DNA from: Microcoleus sp. AS-A8 | GTDB lineage: Bacteria; Cyanobacteriota; Cyanobacteriia; Cyanobacteriales; Coleofasciculaceae | Direction of reading: 5' to 3' | NCBI GenBank assembly: GCA_039962225.1 | Contig: JAMPKV010000012.1 | Coordinates: 1-64,000 of the forward strand | DNA length: 64,000 nucleotides | Shown: piece after piece, positions 19,498 to 26,878 of the stretch | How the letters are laid out: every line of letters begins with the position of its first letter | Numbering within the stretch: the stretch's first letter is position 1 | Position numbers and translations under genes: made by a program | The notes under the pieces: model-generated | What the model was told of the DNA's origin: nothing | Seen by the model: the letters and a program-made list of their open reading frames with translations, nothing else | Database searches by the model: none

Positions 19498-19917
19498 TTA
19501 GCTGCCTGTGATGTGAACTACCACTTCACGGTGATGGTTTTGTTGCCGATGTTCCCAAAGATAAATTCCCTGCCAGGTTCCTAAGACCAATCTGCCACGA
19601 GCAATGGGAATTTGTTCGGATGTCTTGGTGAGAGCTGTGCGGATGTGAGCCGGCATATCATCAGGCCCTTCGGCATCATGGATATAGCTTTTACCATCCT
19701 CTGGCACTAATTTGGCAAAAAAATTTGATAAATCTTTAAGAACATCGGGGTCTGCATTTTCTTGAATCACCAGGCTGGCAGAAGTATGGCGTAAGAAAAT
19801 TGTACACAGTCCAGTGTCGATACCTGACTCGGCAACAAGGGATTGCACTTTCGAGGTAATTGGGGAGAACGATTTACCGGTGGTTTGAATTCTTAGAAAT
19901 TGTTGGTATTGCCTCAT
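19498..19917 (-). CDS. YjbQ/UPF0047 family protein (secondary thiamine-phosphate synthase-like)
   Basis: 139 residues from the ATG at 19917 (MRQYQQFLRIQTTGKSF); the open frame extends 10 codons further up without similarity. Conserved UPF0047 features are TIFLRHTSASLVIQENADPDVLKDL, SYIHDAEGPDDMPAHIRTAL, LGTWQGIYLWEHR and the final VVVHITG. The E. coli YjbQ protein shows weak thiamine-phosphate synthase activity; the real role is unsettled. It lies 53 bases downstream of the acidic repeat gene on the same strand. Confidence 0.9.
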   Translation of the reverse strand: MRQYQQFLRIQTTGKSFSPITSKVQSLVAESGIDTGLCTIFLRHTSASLVIQENADPDVLKDLSNFFAKLVPEDGKSYIHDAEGPDDMPAHIRTALTKTSEQIPIARGRLVLGTWQGIYLWEHRQQNHHREVVVHITGS

Positions 19918-19970
19918 AAATAAATGGAGATGGATCAGATCAATCATTACCCGATCAGATTAAAAGCGTC

Positions 19971-20573
19971 CTAGCCAGTGAGTTCATCGGTTGCGGTTTC
20001 CTCTGGTAGATCGAGCAAGGCAATTAATCGCTGAGCATTAAACTCACCCTCAACAGTAACGTTGCTGGTTATGGGTGCCGGAGCTAACTCACCCTCAGCC
20101 GTAACCTTGCTGGTTATTTGTGTCGGCTCTAACTCACCCTCAAGTTCAGTAACCTCGCTAGTTATGGGTGCCGACTGTAACTCACCCTCAGCCGTAACCT
20201 CGCTGGTTATTTGTGCCGGAGCTAACTCACCCTCAGGTTCAGTAACCTCGGTAGTTATGGGTACCGACTCTAACTCACCCTCAGCCGTAACAACAGGGGT
20301 GATTGCCTCAGCCTGAGCGGCTTCCTCCAGAGTTTCAGCGTTTGGCTCCAGGTTTTGTGTGTCTTGCTCAGAGTTATTAGCTTCTGGCTCAGTTGTCTCA
20401 GCTTCTGGTTCACTCCAAGGAGAATCGTAATGATTCCAAGGAAGAATAGGCGTGTTAGGCAGGTTGCGCGTTAAAACCGTTATATTGTCTGGATCGGGTT
20501 CCGGTAGCGTTAAATGTTCACCGGAGCCTATAGTGTCAACAGGTTTGGAATCCATAAATTTGAGTTTAGCCAA
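19971..20573 (-). CDS. Acidic repeat protein of unknown function
   Basis: 200 residues, very rich in Glu, Thr, Pro and Ala. The core is about six tandem units of the pattern VTAEGEL-x5-PITSE, alternating 15- and 16-residue versions. No signal peptide, membrane segment or known domain is visible, and it should be largely disordered. A less repetitive N-terminus (MAKLKFMDSKPVDTIG) and a C-terminal FNAQRLIALLDLPEET tail flank the repeats. The start is 6 bases after the membrane protein gene, so both are probably in one operon with the glycosyltransferase at 21215. Unknown family. Confidence 0.65.
   Translation of the reverse strand: MAKLKFMDSKPVDTIGSGEHLTLPEPDPDNITVLTRNLPNTPILPWNHYDSPWSEPEAETTEPEANNSEQDTQNLEPNAETLEEAAQAEAITPVVTAEGELESVPITTEVTEPEGELAPAQITSEVTAEGELQSAPITSEVTELEGELEPTQITSKVTAEGELAPAPITSNVTVEGEFNAQRLIALLDLPEETATDELTG
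20038..20295 (-). repeat. Tandem 45/48-bp repeats in the acidic repeat gene
   Basis: Blocks such as AACTCACCCTCAGCCGTAAC and the GTTATGGGTGCCG/GTTATTTGTGCCG stretches recur about every 45-48 bases. Units alternate between a 15- and a 16-codon form, so the larger duplicated block is 93 bases. High DNA identity between units suggests recent expansion. Confidence 0.8.
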
Positions 20574-20579
20574 CTCTAC

Positions 20580-21218
20580 TCAGCTCAATTGCACAAAATA
20601 TGATGCTACTACATGCATTAACAGAATGATTGCAATCCCCCAAGTCACAAAGGCCGAATACTTCAATGATAAAGAAACATCCTCCAATCGTTGCCTGTTT
20701 GCATTATAGGTCTCGGCTAGATTAACGAGCATTTGCAATTGATACTCTTCAGGTGACAAAACTAAATAGCGTTCTAAGAATTTTTTATCTTCTAAGTTCG
20801 GGCTGACAGCCACCTGCCTTGGCAGAAAAGCGCTAATTAATAAAGTGAAATTTAGCAGAAATCCTAGGATTTCTGCAATGCTGAAGGGACTCGGAAAAAA
20901 CAGTAGCCGAGAAATTATTAGACTCGTCAAAAGAGCGCCGTTGGTGACAAACAAGATATTAAGCTTTGTGGTTAGGGTTTGACTCCGTTCCCTTTGTTGC
21001 TCGATAACCATACGGACATCTTTAGCGGCTAGCTCTAGGGTTGAAATAGTCCGGTTTTCTCGTATTTCAGGGATTTTGCTATCTTGTGTTTCTGATGCCT
21101 TGTTTTGTCGGGCTTCTCCTCCTGTTTCTAGCGTTTGGTTCTCTTTGGCTTCTGCTGTCTTGGGCGTATCAGGGAGCTTGTGCGGCGTTTCGGGCAGGAA
21201 ATTGACGGCGGCTGTCAT
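20580..21218 (-). CDS. Predicted membrane protein, SLATT/PycTM-like layout
   Basis: 212 residues from the ATG at 21218, which overlaps the upstream stop as ATGA; longer starts would lie inside the glycosyltransferase gene. A charged, likely flexible first 70 residues precede STLELAAKDVRMVIEQQRERSQTL. Two close hydrophobic segments follow (LNILFVTNGALLTSLIISRLLF and ILGFLLNFTLLISAFL), then a long helical stretch with LVNLAETYNANRQRLEDVSL and a last membrane helix (FVTWGIAIILLMHVVASYF). The order, helix - two membrane helices - helix - membrane helix, recalls effector-type SLATT/PycTM proteins, but no cyclase lies beside it. Family not firmly recognised. Confidence 0.6.
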   Translation of the reverse strand: MTAAVNFLPETPHKLPDTPKTAEAKENQTLETGGEARQNKASETQDSKIPEIRENRTISTLELAAKDVRMVIEQQRERSQTLTTKLNILFVTNGALLTSLIISRLLFFPSPFSIAEILGFLLNFTLLISAFLPRQVAVSPNLEDKKFLERYLVLSPEEYQLQMLVNLAETYNANRQRLEDVSLSLKYSAFVTWGIAIILLMHVVASYFVQLS

Positions 21219-22315
21219 TGCAGGGAGATGTATCCGTGAGTCTGGTAATAATGGATGACGGATTGGGCGATCGCTTCTGTTCCATTTTTCGCCACCTGTT
21301 GAGATTGCCTCGGTGGCTGGGGCGAATCGGATAAAAAGTCCCATTTGCCCTGGAAAAAGTCTTCGGGTGTTATTACTTGATGATAAGCATAATTTTTGAT
21401 ACCTTCCAGCAGCAAGGGAGCTTCTGCAAAGCCCTCGCGCATGAGAGACGCGATCGGTATTCCGATGCGTACAGCTTCGGCAAAGGTACTATACCCCGGT
21501 TTAGAAACGACTCGCCCACACAAGGGCATAAATTCAACCGGGCGATAGTCTTTTCCGGAAACCTTTAATAAATTAGGTAAGTCAGGGGCTTGCTGATCGA
21601 AGGTAATGAATTGCCAGTCCGGAAACTGAGTTAGAGTCTGGTAAGGAATTTCCTGGAGATTGAGTCCACCAAAAGTGAGTAAAATTGTTTTTTCTGATGG
21701 CAGCGTCAGGTTAAATTTGTTTCGTAACTCGTCTACCGTGTAGCGTGGCGTTCCACCGGTTAACCCTACATCAGTGATGTTGCCAAAGGCATTCATAGGT
21801 TCATGGAAGGGCAGGCGAAATAAGCGATCGCACATTCCATAACACTCCCCAATCCAATCCGCCATCTCCACAAATTCTCCTCCCCAAGCGCGGTAGATAA
21901 AGTCCCAACCAAAATTACTCAGCATCCAACAGGGAATCCCCGCCGCTTTGGCAATACTCGCCGCCAAGGGGGGGATATCCGCTAAAATCAGCCCTACCCG
22001 GTTGGTGCGGATAAAATTCACCTCACCTGCAACAATGGAACCTGCCGACTTGCGAATCTGGCGTAATTTTTCCAAGGTGGCGTCTTGATCCATATTTAAG
22101 CTATCCGACTGAATCACACCCACATCCAAAGCCCGTGGACGCTGGATAAAATCACCTGGAATATAAGTTTCTAACAACCAACGCGGTGCGGTTGTGACGA
22201 GAACCAGTAAGATTTCTGGACACAGTTGTTGAATTGCCTCCGCTACGCAGGAGGCACGTACAGCATGACCAAAGCCGTGGTTGGTGATGGCAATGTAAAG
22301 AACAGGGCGAGACAT
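21215..22315 (-). CDS. Glycosyltransferase of GT-B fold (MurG/UGT-like)
   Basis: 366 residues. The N-terminal ITNHGFGHAVRASCVAEAI is the Gly-rich acceptor-side loop of GT1/GT28-like enzymes. The C-terminal domain shows LLTFGGLNL, then GRVVSKPGYSTFAEAVRIGIP, the donor nucleotide-sugar site with the PGYSTxxE pattern. It would move a sugar from a nucleotide donor to an unknown acceptor at the membrane. It is first in a tight minus-strand operon with the membrane protein (4-base overlap) and the acidic repeat protein. Confidence 0.78.
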   Translation of the reverse strand: MSRPVLYIAITNHGFGHAVRASCVAEAIQQLCPEILLVLVTTAPRWLLETYIPGDFIQRPRALDVGVIQSDSLNMDQDATLEKLRQIRKSAGSIVAGEVNFIRTNRVGLILADIPPLAASIAKAAGIPCWMLSNFGWDFIYRAWGGEFVEMADWIGECYGMCDRLFRLPFHEPMNAFGNITDVGLTGGTPRYTVDELRNKFNLTLPSEKTILLTFGGLNLQEIPYQTLTQFPDWQFITFDQQAPDLPNLLKVSGKDYRPVEFMPLCGRVVSKPGYSTFAEAVRIGIPIASLMREGFAEAPLLLEGIKNYAYHQVITPEDFFQGKWDFLSDSPQPPRQSQQVAKNGTEAIAQSVIHYYQTHGYISLQ

Positions 22316-22474
22316 GTTAGGGCGTCGGTAAGGGTTAACGTTAAGGCTTGTAACGCGTCAATGATACCCTTTAGCCAGACGGATAGCCTCGACTGGGAGA
22401 GGTTTAACAACGACAAAATAAGGGCACGATATATCGTGCCCCTACTCACTCAATTCACCACGCAGACGCCTGTT

Positions 22475-23350
22475 TTAGCGCCGCCTAGGACTGCCGAAGG
22501 CTCCTCCTGATCTGCGCGCAGGACTCCGTGTACCGCTGCCAAATCGACTAGGACTGTTGGTACGGCTGGGACGCGATTGGTTAGAAGGGCGTAACCGACT
22601 AGTACCGTAACCTGATCCGGACGAGCGATTCGCGTTGTTGGGTGCTGGGCGAACCACACTCGGTCGATTAGCTGAGGGTCTCCTTAAGCCTCCAGTTGTA
22701 CGGAAGGTTTGACGATTTCTCACCGCTGGGGGTGGCGTTTGGTAGCGAGTTTGGTATCGATTGACAGCCTCGTTGTAGCTGCTGCCGTATCCACCATAGC
22801 CTCTCATAATTCCCCCAGGCTGATACACAGGGGGTACGTAGTAAGTCGGTCTAAATAGCAGACTGCCCAAAGCTTGACCCGCCAACGCGCCTGCAAAAGG
22901 TGCCCAGAAGCCAGATTGCTGACGCACGATCACCGTTTCTTGTTGACCCGTTTGGGGATTAGTCTGTGTTTCCGTTACGTTGTGGACATATTCAATCTTG
23001 AAGTCGGGTGTCAGGTGCATCGCGGCCTGACCCCCATTAATCTCCAGATAAGTCTGCTTTCCTTCCGCAACTTCAGCATCAGTCAGACGCGCCATCTGTA
23101 AATTTTCCGTGCGGTAAACCGGGGGAGTGCCCGCTGGTGTATTGAGCAACATGACGGAGTATTCTCCATTGGCATCGTTGTAAGTTGCCTGTTGCACCGC
23201 ATATTGCCCCTGACTCAACTGGTTACGAGGGGCTGAGGTATTGTTGCTCTGATTGGGGTAAGACTGGGTTGAGTTGGGAGAACTACAGGCTAAGGTAGTC
23301 CAACACAAACTTAGGGATAATAGAACAATTGTGAGTTTACGCCACATCAT
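22475..23350 (-). CDS. Probable secreted or lipo-protein with Ser/Arg/Pro-rich tail
   Basis: 291 residues. A Lys/Arg plus hydrophobic signal sequence (MMWRKLTIVLLSLSLCWTTLACSS) ends in a partial lipobox, T-L-A-C. The middle part (PVYRTENLQMARLTDAEVAEGKQ) looks like a small conserved domain followed by WAPFAGALAGQALGSLLF, a glycine-rich hydrophobic stretch. The last 110 residues are low complexity (YQTRYQTPPPAVRNRQTFR, then many Ser, Arg and Pro) and very basic. Similar 'hypothetical proteins' are common in cyanobacteria. No function is known. Confidence 0.65.
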   Translation of the reverse strand: MMWRKLTIVLLSLSLCWTTLACSSPNSTQSYPNQSNNTSAPRNQLSQGQYAVQQATYNDANGEYSVMLLNTPAGTPPVYRTENLQMARLTDAEVAEGKQTYLEINGGQAAMHLTPDFKIEYVHNVTETQTNPQTGQQETVIVRQQSGFWAPFAGALAGQALGSLLFRPTYYVPPVYQPGGIMRGYGGYGSSYNEAVNRYQTRYQTPPPAVRNRQTFRTTGGLRRPSANRPSVVRPAPNNANRSSGSGYGTSRLRPSNQSRPSRTNSPSRFGSGTRSPARRSGGAFGSPRRR

Positions 23351-23482
23351 AAGTCAAAAGTTAAGGCAATCCAATTCGGTTATTGCGATCAGAGAGAGGA
23401 AGGACATCAAGAGGCTCAGGATAAGGTGATAGGGAAAGTGAAACCTTCTGGGTGTATCTTCTCTCCTTATTCCCCCTCTTCT

Positions 23483-24085
23483 TTACAAGGGAATCAGTTC
23501 AGGAAAATTGACGATGAGTTGATCATTCGTCAGTTCATCTCCAAACTGGGCTGGGGAAAAATGAACCTGAATCGCTTCGAGTCTTTCCTGATAGTGGAGA
23601 TTAATCAAGGCTTTCAGACCTGCTTTGAGCGTTTCCATACTGGCTAAATTGGTTTCCAGTTCCGGGACTTCTCCGGTACAGGCAACGGCAATCATCACCA
23701 CCAAGTTACGCGTAACCGGCAAGGATAGTTGGTCATTCGGCCCAAGGGGTTGATGGTAGTCAGGTTCACTCAGGTACCGCTCGGCTGAGTCTGTAAATAA
23801 CTCATTGATATAGTCTCCGGCTTCACCCTCACTCCAGAACACATCGCCTTCATTCGCCGCTGATTGCCAATAGACGTCGTATTGTAATAAGCTCTGGCAA
23901 AGTTCTACTAATCCTTGTCCTAAAACGTCAAGGTCTCCATCTGCGTCAACAGCTTCCCGTGCACTGCGGTTGAGAACTCCCAATAGCGGTGCCACTTCTT
24001 CACCCGCTAAATGGATAAATACACGACATACCATATATCGAGTTCGACCACCAAGTTTATTGAGGCGATCGCGCCAAGAATTCAT
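23483..24085 (-). CDS. DUF1517 family protein
   Basis: 200 residues. The C-terminal half (RNLVVMIAVACTGEVPEL, then LEAIQVHFSPAQFGDELTNDQLIVNFPEL) follows the DUF1517 pattern, in which a 'TLIVAAQGE' strand precedes 'LLAVEVLWTPQ..GDTLSSDE'. Most DUF1517 proteins carry a signal peptide and membrane helix; this one begins directly with MNSWRDRLNKLGGRTRYM and looks soluble. Function is unknown. It is upstream of nothing obvious on its strand, with the lipoprotein gene about 130 bases further down. Confidence 0.7.
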   Translation of the reverse strand: MNSWRDRLNKLGGRTRYMVCRVFIHLAGEEVAPLLGVLNRSAREAVDADGDLDVLGQGLVELCQSLLQYDVYWQSAANEGDVFWSEGEAGDYINELFTDSAERYLSEPDYHQPLGPNDQLSLPVTRNLVVMIAVACTGEVPELETNLASMETLKAGLKALINLHYQERLEAIQVHFSPAQFGDELTNDQLIVNFPELIPL

Positions 24086-24319
24086 TCACTTCCTCTACTA
24101 TTAATGCAAACAATTATTAATGTAAATTAAGCTCTATATCTTACTGTAGTCAATGTCTTGTGCAGCACCCTCTACCCTCAGATTGACCTCAGTGTCAACG
24201 GCTCCCGCTCAAACCGATACTCATGGGAGGCTGGGTAAATCAAGCGCAGAGAATTGCAAACACGAAGCTTTGTGCCTGGAATAGAAACTTCCTGGCCTAT
24301 AATGTTGATCTAGTACAGA

Positions 24320-24685
24320 TTAGGGTTCTAGGCGATTAGAGATTGCCGTTAAAAATATATCCACATTAAACGGTTTGAGAATATAATCATTCATTCCCAT
24401 CTCTCTAATTTTCTGGAGATTGCTGCGATCCGCACTAGCCGTGAGGAATAGGAAGGGAATCGTGGCAGTGCCAGTATCTTCGCGCAGTGCATTTAAGACA
24501 CCATAACCATCAAGTTCTGGCATCATGACATCGCATAAAATCAAATCGGGTTGATATTCTTTCGCTAGCCGCACACCCGCGAAACCATTTTCAGCTCCTA
24601 AAGCATCGAATCCTTCAATTTCCAGGAGTTCGATCAGATTTTCGCGAATAAAAACTTCGTCCTCAATCACCAGAATCTTTTTCAT
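24320..24685 (-). CDS. Single-domain response regulator (CheY-like)
   Basis: 121 residues from the ATG at 24685 (MKKILVIEDEVFIREN). It is a bare receiver domain: acidic pair ED near residue 9, phosphoacceptor Asp in LILCDVMMPELDGYG at about 52, conserved Thr in FLFLTASAD and Lys in YILKPFNVD. With no output domain it should act by protein interaction. No kinase gene lies next to it on the same strand; the hybrid kinase at 26879 and the kinase at 49700 are possible but unproven partners. Confidence 0.93.
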   Translation of the reverse strand: MKKILVIEDEVFIRENLIELLEIEGFDALGAENGFAGVRLAKEYQPDLILCDVMMPELDGYGVLNALREDTGTATIPFLFLTASADRSNLQKIREMGMNDYILKPFNVDIFLTAISNRLEP

Positions 24686-24932
24686 AATCCGTTCGGCTCT
24701 CACTATCTAGAGGAAGCAGAGTTCTAAACCTGACCCCAGAGCTAAGTCCACTATGGAGAGGAAGCAACATCTGTCTAACTCTGTATTTGGCGGCTCATTG
24801 CGATTGTCAGGTAAAGACTATCGCTTTAGCAAGGTGCAAGGGAAGAGTAAAAACACCCTAATGGAGTGATTTCCAACACCAATGAGCAGAAAATAATATG
24901 TGTTATCTCAGTCTCAAAGAGCGAGCCAACCG

Positions 24933-25715
24933 ATGAAACGATACTTACGGGTATTAAATCTGTTCTGGAGTACTGCGATCGCGGCTGAACTTGAATATCG
25001 CCTAAACTTTCTGATTGCCACAACAAGCAGCTTAGGCAACCTGATCGGCAGCTTATTCGGACTCTTTCTATTTTACCGTACAGGTTATACCTTTGAAGGC
25101 TGGAGCTGGGAGCAAGCTCTCATCATCCTGGGCGTCTTTACCTTACTTCAGGGCTGTTCAGCTACCTTTCTCGTCCCCAACCTCAACCGCATTGTCGAGC
25201 AAGTCCAACAGGGAACACTGGATTTTGTCTTGCTTAAACCCATCAGCAGTCAGTTTTGGCTGTCTACCCGCACGATTTCCCCCTGGGGAATGCCGGATTT
25301 AATCTTCGCCGGCGTGCTGATTGCCTATGCTGGCGGACGCCTGGGTTTAGCGACCGAGAATTACCTGTTCAGTGTGATTCCCCTGATTTGTGGCATCATC
25401 AGCCTTTATAGCCTATGGTTTATGTTAGGAGCAACTAGTATTTGGTTTGTCAAAATTTATAACGTCACAGAAGTACTGCGAGGTTTGCTGGAAGCCGGTC
25501 GTTACCCCATGGTTGCCTATCCGGCTACGTATCGATTCTTCTTTACGTTTGTGGTTCCCGTCGCCTTCCTGACGACGGTACCCGCCGAAGTCATGCTGGG
25601 TCGAAGTCAGGTAAGTTGGGTTGTGGGTGCTGCGGCTTTGGCACTGGGGTTACTTTTGGCTTCTCGTATCTTTTGGCGCTTTGCCCTGCGTTTTTATACG
25701 AGTGCTTCTAGCTAA
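24933..25715 (+). CDS. ABC-2 family (DUF990) transporter permease
   Basis: 260 residues from the ATG at 24933 (MKRYLRVLNLFWSTAIAAELEYRLNFLI). Six membrane helices can be drawn. The motif VEQVQQGTLDFVLLKPISSQF is the cytoplasmic coupling loop typical of DUF990 permeases, which normally work as a pair with a second permease and one ATPase. Neither partner lies next to it here, so they must be encoded elsewhere. Substrate unknown; homologues are linked to export. Confidence 0.85.
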   Translation: MKRYLRVLNLFWSTAIAAELEYRLNFLIATTSSLGNLIGSLFGLFLFYRTGYTFEGWSWEQALIILGVFTLLQGCSATFLVPNLNRIVEQVQQGTLDFVLLKPISSQFWLSTRTISPWGMPDLIFAGVLIAYAGGRLGLATENYLFSVIPLICGIISLYSLWFMLGATSIWFVKIYNVTEVLRGLLEAGRYPMVAYPATYRFFFTFVVPVAFLTTVPAEVMLGRSQVSWVVGAAALALGLLLASRIFWRFALRFYTSASS

Positions 25716-25813
25716 ACTGGGTGAGGTAGTTGGCTGGGGTTGTCTGCATCGAACCACTCCAAGGACAGATGAGGCGGAGGAAAGACAGGAAGATAGCTAT
25801 CGAGATTACACAC

Positions 25814-26680
25814 ATGGAAACAAAACAACTTGGTAATACGGGTGTAAACATCAGCGCCATTGGCCTAGGTGGTATGCCCCTATCCTTGAGTAGTAGACCT
25901 CCGGAAGCACAAGGGATTGAGGTGATTCATCGGGCACTCGATTTAGGCGTCACACTGATCGATACGGCTGACTCTTATTGTCAAGATGAGTCCGACAAGC
26001 ACCACAATGAGCGACTGATCCACAAAGCCCTGCAAAGTTATGGGGGTGATAGCAGTCAAGTGATAGTGGCAACCAAAGGGGGCTTAATGCGACCCAATGG
26101 CAGTTGGACACGCAACGGCAACCCTTCTCACCTGCGGGAAACTATCCGGATTAGCTTTGAAGCACTAGGTGGGTCAAAACCCATTGATGTTTGGCAATAT
26201 CACGCCCCTGACCCAGACTACACGATTGAGGAAGCTCTCCAACCAGCGAAGGAAGCTGTAGAGGGCGGTATGATTCGATTCGTGGGTGTTTCTAATTTCT
26301 CGGTTGAGCAAATCCAACGGGCGCGTGACGTGGTGGATGTGGTTTCTGTGCAGAATCAATACAACCCCTGGCATCGACAGCCAGAAACCGATGGCGTTCT
26401 GGAATATTGCGAAGCGGAAGGGTTGACATTTTTCCCGTGGAGTCCATTGGGGGGTAGCCGTCGGGTGAGTAGTTTGCAAGGAATTTCTGCGATCGCTCAA
26501 TTAGCCCAGGAAAAACGAGTCTCTGTTTATCAGATTGTCATAGCGTGGCTGCGTGCGAAGTCATCCTGCATTGTACCCATCCCAGGAGCCAGTAAGATAT
26601 CGAGTATCGATGACTCGGTTGCTGCTGTTGAGGTTAAGTTATCTCAATCAGAAGTCACACGCATCGACGCAGGAGTCTGA
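25814..26680 (+). CDS. Aldo/keto reductase
   Basis: 288 residues from the ATG at 25814 (METKQLGNTGVNISAIGLGGMPL). The frame runs further up but loses similarity. The AKR catalytic set is present: LIDTADSY (Asp, Tyr), IVATKGG (Lys), and a His in DVWQYHAPDP. The NADPH region includes RFVGVSNFSVEQI, FFPWSPLGG and IPGASKISSIDDSVAA. It would reduce aldehydes or ketones with NADPH. Natural substrate is unknown. Confidence 0.93.
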   Translation: METKQLGNTGVNISAIGLGGMPLSLSSRPPEAQGIEVIHRALDLGVTLIDTADSYCQDESDKHHNERLIHKALQSYGGDSSQVIVATKGGLMRPNGSWTRNGNPSHLRETIRISFEALGGSKPIDVWQYHAPDPDYTIEEALQPAKEAVEGGMIRFVGVSNFSVEQIQRARDVVDVVSVQNQYNPWHRQPETDGVLEYCEAEGLTFFPWSPLGGSRRVSSLQGISAIAQLAQEKRVSVYQIVIAWLRAKSSCIVPIPGASKISSIDDSVAAVEVKLSQSEVTRIDAGV

Positions 26681-26878
26681 ACGAAAGATTTAAGTATGAA
26701 CCCAGGTAGCGTTTGCGTCCACTGTATCCTTCCGACTGCATTGTGATTGGTGCTCAACCTCAGACTGATTCCGCCTTGCTAGGCTAGTGGGTGAACACCA
26801 CGAGCGTTGCAAATTATTTCGCAATCGGATGGCGAATGGTTACCGATCAAGCCTTGGGCAGGGCACCAGAAAAATTAT

